Assembly: GCA_934365195.1 (NCBI GenBank)
Contig: CAKRNA010000008.1
Coordinates: 1 to 64,000, forward strand
Reading direction: 5' to 3'
DNA length: 64,000 nt
Source: an uncultured Clostridia bacterium
GTDB lineage: Bacteria; Bacillota; Clostridia; Christensenellales; CAAEEZ01
The notes beneath the pieces were generated by a model. It made no database searches. It saw nothing but the letters and a program-made list of their open reading frames with translations, and was not told the DNA's origin. The position numbers were made by a program, and so were the translations under genes. Every line of letters begins with the position of its first letter. Within the stretch, counting starts at the first letter, position 1. Positions 6,954 to 14,977 of this stretch are shown piece after piece.

Positions 6954-7586
6954 ATGAAAAAAGTAAAAAACAGCAAAACGAAACCCGCAACGTCGAAAAA
7001 AGTGCCGCATAAAAGAGGTATAAAAATATTTATAACAATCCTATGCGTTTTTGTATTAGGTGCCGGCGCCGGCGCCGGTGCGTTCTACGGCATTAAATCC
7101 GCCTTAAACAAAAAAACTGAAACGTACGTTGTAAATAATTTAAGAGTTAGTAAAGAAAACGCTATGAATTATTATGGAGTTACCTATATAGATACTAACA
7201 ATATGTACCCCGTTCCGTTTAATATCAATTTAACTTGTATAGATAAAACTAGAGGCGTTGTTACTAACGTCGTATTTGAAAATAGTATTGCTTTTACAAT
7301 ATATGAGGCTGACGGCGGATTTGTTGCTATTAACCTTAAAAAACTATTTAAAGAGAACAATATTGAACTTCCTACAAGGAGCGTAGGGGAAACGATACAT
7401 AAGTGGTGGAACTTAAAAGAACAGTATCTAGACGGGCACTTTTTCTACTTTTATGACGGAGGAGGATATAATATCTTCTCGGATAGTTTTTTTAAAGAAA
7501 TAGAATTTACTGCTGACTTTGCTCTTTTAATCTATTCTATTTATTTAGGAAAAGCAAAAGATATGAATTTTACTATTTTAATTTAA
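6954..7586 (+). CDS. Single-span membrane protein with GAGAGA helix (2)
   Basis: 210 residues, nine bases after the previous stop. A basic N-terminus, a transmembrane helix at about 23-50 with LGAGAGAGAFYGIKSAL, then an outside domain rich in aromatic residues and ending in a hydrophobic segment FALLIYSIYLG. It is a paralogue of the protein at 6159 through the helix. AAAGGTTAAT is a weak ribosome-binding site, so translation may depend on coupling. Probably part of the same envelope or virion assembly group. Confidence 0.7.
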   Translation: MKKVKNSKTKPATSKKVPHKRGIKIFITILCVFVLGAGAGAGAFYGIKSALNKKTETYVVNNLRVSKENAMNYYGVTYIDTNNMYPVPFNINLTCIDKTRGVVTNVVFENSIAFTIYEADGGFVAINLKKLFKENNIELPTRSVGETIHKWWNLKEQYLDGHFFYFYDGGGYNIFSDSFFKEIEFTADFALLIYSIYLGKAKDMNFTILI

Positions 7587-7599
7587 AAGGAGGAATAAT

Positions 7600-8847
7600 A
7601 TGAAAAAAAGTACATATAAAACCGCCACTATAATAACAGTAATACTTTGCTTGTTCACGCTAGGTTTAGCGTGGACAAGTGACTGGTTTACTAACTGGAA
7701 TACGGCGGAATGGACGAAAAAGTGGGAGCAACTGTTCGGCAACGAACAATCTAAGCCTAACCCTACCCCACCGGGCGACGATACGCCTACTAACCCGGGC
7801 ACTCCTAAACCGCCCGTTGATAATGACGTTGTCGCTATATCGGGTAAAGGCGATAATATGCTAGCAGGCAAAACGTACGATATGGACAACTTTGCTTATG
7901 TTTGTTCTGAAAACTCTGTTAACAAAACAATAACGTTAAATGCTACAGTTGAACCCGAGAACGCTACAGATAAAAACAATATACGCTGGAAAGTCGAATG
8001 GGTAAATCCTAACGTAGGATTTGCAAACGGCAAAAAAGTAACCGATTATATCACTATCAAGCAAGATACCACTAATCCGGCAATATGCAAAGTTAGTTAT
8101 CAACAAGATTTTGGAAGCAAAATTAAAGTAGTTGCTTATATATATACTAATCCTACCGTTAATGCCGAATGCACGGTCGATTGTGTCCAAAAATTCATAC
8201 ATTTTAACGCCGACGGAGCAGTTCCTTTATTCGCTGATTTTAACGGAAATACTTTTCCTAAAAACGATACCGGTAGTAACGGTTATAATATATTTTTGGC
8301 AGCATATTTAATGTCTGTATATAATTTTGAAGATTATACTCCCGGGAAAGGTGGAATAAATGTTAATCCTGATGATTATAAAAATAAAAAAATAGGCTTC
8401 TTCTATAATCAATCAATAGGTACTATTTCAAACGATATAACTTCTGCTGAAATTACCTATGCGTTAACTCCTGAATTTAAACAGTTTATAGATAGCCAAG
8501 GTTGGACTTCGGAAGTATCTACATATACCATTTCGTTGAACACAAAATCTAACGATATTATCTACAATTATCCTGAGGGTAATATCTCGTATAAAACTAT
8601 TTCTACAGAGAATACATACGTTACTATGAACGATATCTATAAAAAGTTTTTTAACGTTACTTCTAATAATGATTTAAAAGCAGTCTATGATTGGATGAAA
8701 ACGGAAGGCAATAAGGCTTTTACTGAAACGATTGTTTTTCACAATAATTTTGAAGATATAACTTTTAGTGATGTGATTAACCTTGATATTTATGTAGATA
8801 TCCCAGCAACTAACATAAACATTGACCAAGGCAACATTAAAGTATGA
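7600..8847 (+). CDS. Anchored surface protein, Ig-like plus novel domain
   Basis: 415 residues. A signal-anchor helix at about 9-25, a short Trp-rich segment, a Pro/Thr linker (residues about 50-70), then an Ig-like region at about 85-190 whose order (ATVEPENATDKN, W.V....YITIK, C.V.Y) resembles bacterial Big-type domains, and a C-terminal domain of about 220 residues that I do not recognise. AAAGGAGG precedes the start. Located between the two GAGAGA proteins and the signal-peptide protein at 8967, it is a good candidate for a minor tip or receptor-binding protein. The stop overlaps the start of the 37-residue gene at 8844. Confidence 0.7.
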   Translation: MKKSTYKTATIITVILCLFTLGLAWTSDWFTNWNTAEWTKKWEQLFGNEQSKPNPTPPGDDTPTNPGTPKPPVDNDVVAISGKGDNMLAGKTYDMDNFAYVCSENSVNKTITLNATVEPENATDKNNIRWKVEWVNPNVGFANGKKVTDYITIKQDTTNPAICKVSYQQDFGSKIKVVAYIYTNPTVNAECTVDCVQKFIHFNADGAVPLFADFNGNTFPKNDTGSNGYNIFLAAYLMSVYNFEDYTPGKGGINVNPDDYKNKKIGFFYNQSIGTISNDITSAEITYALTPEFKQFIDSQGWTSEVSTYTISLNTKSNDIIYNYPEGNISYKTISTENTYVTMNDIYKKFFNVTSNNDLKAVYDWMKTEGNKAFTETIVFHNNFEDITFSDVINLDIYVDIPATNINIDQGNIKV

Positions 8848-8957
8848 TAACACTTATACTTCAATTCATAATGCCTATTTTCATAGGTATTTTTGGAATT
8901 TTTACTGTTAGTTTACTTTACGTAGCAATACTTTTAGTTATTGCTAAATCAAAATGA
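8844..8957 (+). CDS. 37-residue hydrophobic protein, minor-coat candidate
   Basis: ATGA overlap with the end of the gene at 7600 (8844-8847) gives coupled translation. The 37 residues are one long hydrophobic helix (ILQFIMPIFIGIFGIF then VSLLYVAILLVIA) ending in a basic KSK. Size and layout match the tiny pVII/pIX-type minor coat proteins (about 33 residues) of filamentous phages, and it lies directly before the large signal-peptide protein. It is not an obvious major coat protein because it lacks a cleavable leader and an acidic N-terminus. The assignment is inference from size, position and composition. Confidence 0.5.
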   Translation: MITLILQFIMPIFIGIFGIFTVSLLYVAILLVIAKSK

Positions 8958-8966
8958 GAGGTACTT

Positions 8967-10976
8967 ATGCAAAAGAAAAAACTATTAGTAGTAATAACGT
9001 TGATATGCCTACTATCTACTATGTTAGTAGGCGCTACGTCTTTTGCGTTTGCTCAAGATAGTTTCGACACCTCTAACGTTATGGACGACCTGTCCACCGC
9101 TGACGGATTCAATCTTTTAGAATATCGTCCCGACAACCAAGGCGAATTAACGTTATGTAATTTTGTCGAGTATGGTTTTAATTATAAGCAAGATAATTCC
9201 AACAATTATGGACTATATTTTTACGTGTACAATCCACGACTTATAGATTTTGACACTAAAACTAATCGTAATACAGTTTCGTTAGCAGTAACTAACAATG
9301 GAATAACTAGCGAGTACAAAACCTACGAATTACAATTCTTAAGCAAATCGACGAAAAAAGATGATAACCAACTATATACAGATAACCTTTTTTACAAATT
9401 TAAGGTAAAAAATGCAGAAGAAATATTAAAACTTGTAGACAAAAACGCCAGGATTTATAATATCGCTTCTATTGAATTGTTAACTAAAGGCTCTACAACG
9501 TTGAAAGATTATCAAACCGGAGGAGTATATACTGTAACTGGTTATGCTAAAGGGCTAGGTAATGGCAATACAACTTCGTCTTTACATCAAACTATTAGCG
9601 AACTTTTAACAATGGAACTTGAATGTCACACTACTTTTTTTAGAACGAATACGTCACCAAAAGGACGTTTTTACCAAAATCAAATAACAAGTATGTACTT
9701 TGCTATACCAAACAAAATATTAGATACTTATGGCGGTGTTAATAAAATATACGCCCAAACGTATAAACAACGCAGCGCTCCGTTTATAGTAACTAAAGAC
9801 AAAACCTTTTATAATAAATTAAAAAATTATCTAGGAGTTACTATGCCGATAGGAGGAGATAAAGACGTGGACGAATATTTAACGTCTTATTATAAAGAAG
9901 CAGTTGGAGGTACATACGTTTACGAATGGGGCTGGAATAACGGCAGGCTATGGGGAAGTGGTGAACCAACAAGTATTCCTCTACAAATAAAAAATCGTCT
10001 AAGTTATCTTACCGGCGTTTTTTATACCGATAGTCCAGATATGTACGTGCCAGGTAAAGAAGTTATGAAAGAAATTTTTAACTACTCTGCTAGTTATAAT
10101 AATGGCGAATGTTTTAATGGAGTGTCTAACGATTTACATAGTTCAACTTTAACTAAAGACCAAATGTATAAAAAATACATCGTCAGCGCCAACGATAAAA
10201 CCAACTTGTTAGACTATAACAGTACTCACAGTTGGTGGGACAAGTTAAACGATTATGGTTTAATCAATATTGGAACGCCAACAAACGAGGAATTTAAAAA
10301 CGTAGAAGGTATTAGAACGGTATCTACTAAAGATATTATTAAAAACGTTACTGAACTATCAAAAAATCTTTTAGTTGCAGAGTGCGACGTAAACAATTTA
10401 TCCTCTTTTGTTATAAAAAATGAATTAGGTAATAAGACCACATATTTAATGCGTTTTGATTTCGACGACTACTATTCAATTCCTATGACTCACAAATATG
10501 AGGCAGGCAACGTATACGGCGCCGGAACGGCAGATACGTACCTATATCAAGAACCGCTCTTTTACGACTTACAAATTATCGAAGTTCAATTCTACCGTGA
10601 CGGCAAATACACTAATATCCCTGTAGTTTCCGACCCGACAAACTATGCCGGTGGTGGCACTAAACCTATAAATCCTAAATCGCTTTTAGAACTAATTATT
10701 GATTGGTTAAAAAGAAACTGGAAATGGATATTACTAGCATTTATATGCTTGCTACTACTTCCGGTATTGCCTAACGTTATAGTTTTCGTGTTCAAAGTAG
10801 CCTTTGCGCTGATTAAATTACCTTTTATTTTAATTAGCAAAACGTTCTATGCGTTTAAAGAAAAGGCGGTTAAACGAGAACAGCAGCAAAACATAAACGC
10901 CTTACAGTCTATTCAAGAACTGGAACGCTACGAGGAACGTCAAGCCCGGCGTGAAAGTATAATTAAGAAAAAATAA
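8967..10976 (+). CDS. Large secreted protein with C-terminal membrane anchor
   Basis: 669 residues. A cleavable signal peptide (MQKKKLLVV... to about SFAFAQ, residue 29), an exported region of about 540 residues with no recognised domain, then one or two transmembrane helices (about 583-630) and a basic, Gln/Glu-rich cytoplasmic tail ending KKK. Signal peptide, long ectodomain and C-terminal anchor is the topology of the pIII-type adsorption protein of filamentous phages, though this one is longer and its tail larger. Start set by GAGAGGTACTT, the same arrangement as at 2024. Followed by hairpin repeat copy B. Confidence 0.7.
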   Translation: MQKKKLLVVITLICLLSTMLVGATSFAFAQDSFDTSNVMDDLSTADGFNLLEYRPDNQGELTLCNFVEYGFNYKQDNSNNYGLYFYVYNPRLIDFDTKTNRNTVSLAVTNNGITSEYKTYELQFLSKSTKKDDNQLYTDNLFYKFKVKNAEEILKLVDKNARIYNIASIELLTKGSTTLKDYQTGGVYTVTGYAKGLGNGNTTSSLHQTISELLTMELECHTTFFRTNTSPKGRFYQNQITSMYFAIPNKILDTYGGVNKIYAQTYKQRSAPFIVTKDKTFYNKLKNYLGVTMPIGGDKDVDEYLTSYYKEAVGGTYVYEWGWNNGRLWGSGEPTSIPLQIKNRLSYLTGVFYTDSPDMYVPGKEVMKEIFNYSASYNNGECFNGVSNDLHSSTLTKDQMYKKYIVSANDKTNLLDYNSTHSWWDKLNDYGLINIGTPTNEEFKNVEGIRTVSTKDIIKNVTELSKNLLVAECDVNNLSSFVIKNELGNKTTYLMRFDFDDYYSIPMTHKYEAGNVYGAGTADTYLYQEPLFYDLQIIEVQFYRDGKYTNIPVVSDPTNYAGGGTKPINPKSLLELIIDWLKRNWKWILLAFICLLLLPVLPNVIVFVFKVAFALIKLPFILISKTFYAFKEKAVKREQQQNINALQSIQELERYEERQARRESIIKKK

Positions 10977-11019
10977 ATAACAAGTTGTTTCCCCGGACAG
11001 TTAACGTCCGGGCTAGCAA

Positions 11020-11133
11020 CGGTATCGACAACCGGGGTTAAACAACGTGGTTAAAAATCTGGGCGCATTGCTGCGTTAAACATCGAGGTCAGCATACGTA
11101 GTCAATCTACGTTGTCAAAAAACGAGGAATACT
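11020..11133. repeat. Intergenic hairpin repeat, copy B
   Basis: Contains the shared 65-bp core (11027-11091) and a further hairpin CGTAG-TCAAT-CTACG (11097-11111). Together with the first seven codons of the following gene it matches copy C with six differences over 135 bp. It is preceded by a hairpin CCCGGAC/GTCCGGG (10992-11012). Confidence 0.82.
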
Positions 11134-12243
11134 ATGAAAAATAATACTAAAAAAATAAATAAAAAAAAGAAACCACAAAACGTTTTTCTAATAAAAACGC
11201 TAATACTTTTGTCAGTTTTATTTATAGTTTTATCAACTACTCTGTTTGGTGTGCTATATGGACTGCGAAACTTGATTTTTAAGCCACAGCCTCTACCCCC
11301 ACCTGAAACTCCCGTTGAAACTATAAGTGATTTAAAAAAATGCTATTTAGGAAACAGAAATAATTACGTCGAAATGCCGGATAAGAGTATAAAATTTGTT
11401 ATTAACGTAGACGGCGATTATAGGGTTGTTAAAGGCAATTTACCGTATGACAAGACGATGAATAACGATTTTTTAGCCTATGATTTTAGCATTATATATC
11501 CGGACTTAAAAGAGTGTACGTTATTACATTACAACGCTTTTGGTAATTATAACGTTCCAAATGGTTCGGTTCACTTTTTACCATATACCCAACCGAAAGA
11601 AGAAACTTACCAACTATTTTTAAACATAGAAAATAATGAAAGTACTGTTTATGAGGGTAACTACGAACCTAATGTTGAACTAATCTATTTTAAAAGCGAT
11701 GAAAAATATATTGAAGAAGCAGTTAGAAACATACGTCCTATTATAAAACCTGAAGGGAGCGTTCCACCTGTTGAATATATCATTGAGCCTACCCGCTTTA
11801 ATAATAGTTGGCACGAAAAAAATATAAACGAAGATTTTTTTATCCCCACAGAAGCAGATGAAGGCGGATATATTCGTTGCCACTTTTTTTACAAAGGTGA
11901 GCACGTATATACTACAATAGGAATGCCTTTTGCCGGGTGGCAAGGTACTAATTTAATTTTTCCACACCACTATAATATCGATAAACGTAAATTTTTGCCC
12001 GACGACGGTTTTGTTTTTAAGGGGAAATTAAGATATTGCACGAATATCGGATATAAATATTATACCTTTAATTTTGATAAACATAATGACCAACCTTCTG
12101 CCGTTGGTGTATATCAATTAACTTATGAAGGAGTAATAGGCGACGACGGAACACCACGCTTACGTGTTAAACGTTTTTTTGGTCCGGAGTATACAAAAAT
12201 GGAAAACAATTCTTATTCGGATATATGCTTCTTCTATTTTTAA
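11134..12243 (+). CDS. Single-span membrane protein
   Basis: 369 residues. A lysine/asparagine-rich N-terminus, a transmembrane helix at about 20-45, a Pro-rich segment (PLPPPETP) and an outside domain of about 310 residues with many aromatic residues. The first seven codons are identical to those of the gene at 12367, and both genes follow nearly identical leaders (repeat copies B and C), showing that the leader plus start was duplicated and joined to different bodies. AACGAGG is the ribosome-binding site in both. No recognised domain; probably another envelope/virion assembly or surface protein. Confidence 0.68.
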   Translation: MKNNTKKINKKKKPQNVFLIKTLILLSVLFIVLSTTLFGVLYGLRNLIFKPQPLPPPETPVETISDLKKCYLGNRNNYVEMPDKSIKFVINVDGDYRVVKGNLPYDKTMNNDFLAYDFSIIYPDLKECTLLHYNAFGNYNVPNGSVHFLPYTQPKEETYQLFLNIENNESTVYEGNYEPNVELIYFKSDEKYIEEAVRNIRPIIKPEGSVPPVEYIIEPTRFNNSWHEKNINEDFFIPTEADEGGYIRCHFFYKGEHVYTTIGMPFAGWQGTNLIFPHHYNIDKRKFLPDDGFVFKGKLRYCTNIGYKYYTFNFDKHNDQPSAVGVYQLTYEGVIGDDGTPRLRVKRFFGPEYTKMENNSYSDICFFYF

Positions 12244-12252
12244 CACACGCAC

Positions 12253-12366
12253 CGGTATCGACAACCAGGGTTAAACAACGTGGTTATAAAGCAGGGCGCA
12301 TTGCTGCGTTAAACATCGAGGTCTACATACGTAGTCAATCTACGTTGTCAAAAAACGAGGAATACT
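12253..12366. repeat. Intergenic hairpin repeat, copy C
   Basis: Near-identical to copy B (six differences over 135 bp including the downstream start codon region). It contains the core at 12260-12323 and the CGTAG/CTACG hairpin at 12330-12344. It lies between the genes at 11134 and 12367. Confidence 0.82.
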
Positions 12367-12897
12367 ATGAAAAATAATACTAAAAAACCAAATAATAAAA
12401 CATACAAAAAGAAAAACAGCAAAAATACCGGCAAACAACGAACTATAAATAATTCGTTGTTTCGTCGGTGGTTAGCAAGGTTACGAATACATAAGCCGGT
12501 TAAGGAAGCGACAAGGAATAATCTGTTTAAAAACGATAACGATATGTATTTTGCAACGATTAAAGACGGATATATTATCCCAAAATCCAAAAACCGCAAT
12601 ATCCACCATTTTGCCTTATATAAGGAAAATGGACGAATACGTGCAGTACGTCTAACTCATTTATACGAACCTGACAAAGTAAAAAAACTTGAAAATAACC
12701 GCTTAAAAGAATTAAAAATTCCTACTTTTAAGTATCCTAGTGGGTATTTAGACAGTTATAAAGATAAAACTATTAACAATAAAAATATAAACCCAATGGA
12801 TTCCAAGCACATTACTTCAATAAAAGACAACGTTTTTACTGAAAAGCAAAAAAGAGAAATTAGAAAATTTGTAAAATATAAAGATAATTACAAATAA
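12367..12897 (+). CDS. Small basic protein, distant paralogue 3
   Basis: 176 residues, very basic, low-complexity Lys/Asn N-terminus (first seven codons shared with the gene at 11134). The middle (HHFALYKENGRIRAVRLTHLYEPDK) and the final segment FTEKQKREIRKFVKYKDN resemble, in order and spacing, the TH-motif and S/T-E-K-D-Y..A helix of the proteins at 4231 and 2024, so a distant relationship is likely but not certain. Located directly before the hairpin at 12903 and the Zot-like gene. Function unknown. Confidence 0.6.
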   Translation: MKNNTKKPNNKTYKKKNSKNTGKQRTINNSLFRRWLARLRIHKPVKEATRNNLFKNDNDMYFATIKDGYIIPKSKNRNIHHFALYKENGRIRAVRLTHLYEPDKVKKLENNRLKELKIPTFKYPSGYLDSYKDKTINNKNINPMDSKHITSIKDNVFTEKQKREIRKFVKYKDNYK

Positions 12898-12902
12898 AAA
12901 AA

Positions 12903-12967
12903 TAGCACCGCCACTTGTGTAAGCCCAAAGTCAGACACGGGGGTGCTAATAAAGGTTAAACCTTTTC
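12903..12967 (+). terminator. Two hairpins between 12367 gene and Zot-like gene
   Basis: A long-loop hairpin TAGCACC/GGTGCTA (12903-12909 with 12942-12948), with an inner GTGT/ACAC pairing, is followed by a compact inverted repeat AAAGGTT-A-AACCTTT (12953-12967) and T residues. It probably acts as a terminator or attenuator before the assembly ATPase gene; an alternative is a packaging or processing structure. Confidence 0.5.
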
Positions 12968-13010
12968 TCCATTTTTATTATACACAATAAATAGGAGGAA
13001 AGTCAACAAA

Positions 13011-14483
13011 ATGAACGAAATTACAAGAAAAAACTTAAAACGTACTCGTAGATATCGCAGTATTTCCACGTATATTGCGCTGTTTAACCTTTTAATTGCT
13101 ATTGCGGTTACTGTTCCCGGCGTTATGAATAAGTCGCTTACCTGGGCAAGTGGCACAGTTATATACGCTATCATAAGTCTTATCTTTATGATAGGTAGCC
13201 TCGGCTATCTAGCGCCCTACTTCATACTTAAACACAAGGTCAACAACACGCCGTACAAGGTAAATTCTTTACTTGTGCCGATTAAAGAGAAGTATGCCCC
13301 GCCAAGAACCGGTAAAAGTAGCAGTATGTATCTTGAGGCGCAATTTATACAGCCTGTTTTAGAGTTTCAACTTAGGTACGACTACTGGTATTACAAAAAT
13401 CATATCGAAAAATGGACTAAAGAGGGCAAAACCGACAAACTAATCAAGTGGGAAGTAATAAAAGCCTCGTATGAGTTTTGGGCAAGCCACGATTACGCCT
13501 GGTGCGTAATGAGTTCATTGCCTTGTACGTACAAAGGCAAACAAGTTTTACAACTTAAAAAAGGACACCTATTACAACAAATATGGGCGCCTCGTTACAC
13601 TTTATGGCTTATAGACGAAGCAGGCAAGTTTATGCCCCAACAATCTTTTGAAAACAAGATTACTGCCCTAGTGGACACTTACCGTGAGATAGGACACTTT
13701 AAGTTTTGGTGTGTTTACTGCGAGCAACGTCAAGATAATATACAAATAGACGTAAGGTGTATGACACAATTAACTCAATGTATGCAAGGTCAAAAGAACT
13801 TTTGTAAACCGCATTTAATAGAACACTATTATAACCGATTACAAAGCAAAGCAATACTGCCTAAAAACGAAAATAACGTAGCCCTAGCGCTTAAACTTGA
13901 ACGGCTTAAGAATTATATTGACAGCATAGGTTTTCGTGTGTGGTACTCTACAATATGGCAATCAAACGGCAAAGAATTTACTAGCACTAAACTTACGCTT
14001 TACTGGACACAAAATTTAGATTTTGACTATGATAACGAGTGTATGTTCGTAGCCTACAAGGCTGAACCTGACACCGTTAAAGAAAACGTTGCGTGGGAAA
14101 ATACGTTGCTTACCAGGGAACAAGCGGACGAATTTTTTGCTCCGTACAAAAAACCGGACAAAAACGAGAGTTTAACTACTGAAGAACGCATTAAAAAACT
14201 TATTCCGGCGCTGAATTTTGACGTAGAACTGCCAAAAGATATAAACGTAGGGTTATTGCTTACCGAAATAAATAAATCCGACCTAGTTAAACGTTGGAAG
14301 AATTTGAGCGTAATACTAAAACATTACGACGAAATAACGTCGGGTAAGTATCGAAACAAGTCGGAAGAGGAAATTGCTGAAATCTGCAAGCAAAAAAACC
14401 GAGAAAAAGCAAAATCGGAAAAAGTAGTGCAATCAATAGAGCCGTCAGACGAAGACGACGGCGAAGTGCATTGCTTTGATTAG
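13011..14483 (+). CDS. Zot/pI-like filamentous phage assembly ATPase
   Basis: 490 residues. Two transmembrane helices at about 20-38 and 47-74, then a P-loop region APPRTGKSS (96-104), Walker B TLWLIDEAGKF (about 197-207) and the segment YREIGHFKFWCVYCEQRQDNIQIDVR (about 224-249; key residues R225, Q239, D247, R249). This follows the Zot/pI pattern of a conserved Arg-Gly/His strand, a Gln and a final Arg. Such ATPases energise extrusion of filamentous virions through the membrane. Departures from the usual form: the first Gly of the P-loop is Ala, and the membrane spans are N-terminal rather than C-terminal. A charged tail follows. AGGAGG lies 11 bases before the ATG. This gene is the main support for the inovirus assignment. 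Confidence 0.72.
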   Translation: MNEITRKNLKRTRRYRSISTYIALFNLLIAIAVTVPGVMNKSLTWASGTVIYAIISLIFMIGSLGYLAPYFILKHKVNNTPYKVNSLLVPIKEKYAPPRTGKSSSMYLEAQFIQPVLEFQLRYDYWYYKNHIEKWTKEGKTDKLIKWEVIKASYEFWASHDYAWCVMSSLPCTYKGKQVLQLKKGHLLQQIWAPRYTLWLIDEAGKFMPQQSFENKITALVDTYREIGHFKFWCVYCEQRQDNIQIDVRCMTQLTQCMQGQKNFCKPHLIEHYYNRLQSKAILPKNENNVALALKLERLKNYIDSIGFRVWYSTIWQSNGKEFTSTKLTLYWTQNLDFDYDNECMFVAYKAEPDTVKENVAWENTLLTREQADEFFAPYKKPDKNESLTTEERIKKLIPALNFDVELPKDINVGLLLTEINKSDLVKRWKNLSVILKHYDEITSGKYRNKSEEEIAEICKQKNREKAKSEKVVQSIEPSDEDDGEVHCFD

Positions 14484-14634
14484 GCTTTATTAAGCCACAG
14501 TCGGCTTGCCGACTATAAAAATACTGCCGGGGGGCATAGGGGGGACAAGTCCCCCCTAAGTTACCCGGCATTATATAAATTCTCCCAACCGCTTTATGAA
14601 AAGGTGTCGGGAAAACGGCGAATTTATAATTCGC
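14483..14634. other. Hairpin-rich intergenic region, packaging/origin candidate
   Basis: Directly after the Zot-like gene come GGCTT-TATT-AAGCC (14483-14496), AGTCGGC/GCCGACT (14499-14514), a nested two-tier structure and GCGAATT/AATTCGC (14618-14634). In the nested structure TGCCGGG (14525-14531) pairs with CCCGGCA (14564-14570) around TAGGGGGGAC/GTCCCCCCTA (14537-14558). No gene is supported from 14484 to the att site. Filamentous phages keep origins and the packaging hairpin in such a region; the function here is inferred. Confidence 0.55.
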
Positions 14635-14772
14635 TGTTGTCCTGACCGCTTTTTTATGCAAAAATTTATGAATTTTTGAGGGAATTTTTGACGTTAAACA
14701 GCAGCGTTGAGTTCCTGGGCTAACAACGGTGCCGTTCAGCGCCGCCACCGTCCTGGGCTATGCACCGGAATA

Positions 14773-14832
14773 GACAACCGGGGTTAAACAACGTGGTTAA
14801 AAATCGAAGTTAATCAACGTAGTCAAACTACG
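14773..14832. repeat. Intergenic hairpin repeat, copy D (short)
   Basis: The first 33 bp of the repeat core (14773-14805) are intact, the GCGCATTGCTGCG part is missing, and the CGTAG/CTACG hairpin follows (14818-14832). No gene follows this copy; the terminator at 14848 does. Confidence 0.75.
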
Positions 14833-14847
14833 TGGTTTTTATAATAA

Positions 14848-14873
14848 AAAAGGCTACCGCTTTGGTAACCTTT
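14848..14873. terminator. Terminator at right end of prophage
   Basis: AAAGG(C)TACC - GCTTT - GGTA(A)CCTTT flanked by A and T runs, so it could work in both directions. It separates the prophage late genes from the att region. Confidence 0.7.
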
Positions 14874-14883
14874 AAAATTTGAT

Positions 14884-14904
14884 AATGAGTGTCAAAATGA
14901 GTGT
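14884..14904. repeat. Candidate integrase arm-type site, right end
   Basis: Exact copy of the 21-bp string at 145-165, with two GAGTGT units, in the same orientation, 29 bp before the tRNA-Asn fragment. Outside any gene here, which favours a DNA-level function. Confidence 0.6.
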
Positions 14905-14932
14905 ATATCTTGATTTTACTTACTTTTTAAAC

Positions 14933-14977
14933 CTGTTAACCGCAGGGTCGTTGGTTCGAGTCCAACTTGGGGAGCCA
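14933..14977 (+). pseudogene. tRNA-Asn(GTT) 3' half displaced by integration
   Basis: Starts with the anticodon loop CTGTTAA (14933-14939), then the stem CCGCA, a variable loop, a perfect T arm (GTTGG-TTCGAGT-CCAAC), seven acceptor bases, G and CCA. No 5' half precedes it. Crossover in or next to the anticodon loop is implied. Confidence 0.88.

Noticed and set aside
14287..14748. Leftward 153-codon frame at the prophage right end
   Set aside because: It runs antisense through the Zot-like gene end and the hairpin cluster and has no start signal.
4150..14832. Hairpin repeats as integron attC sites or a gene-cassette array
   Set aside because: The repeats contain GTTAAAC-like strings, but there is no IntI-type integrase, the repeats lack the paired R/L core layout of attC, and they sit before as well as after genes. 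Kept as an undefined repeat family.
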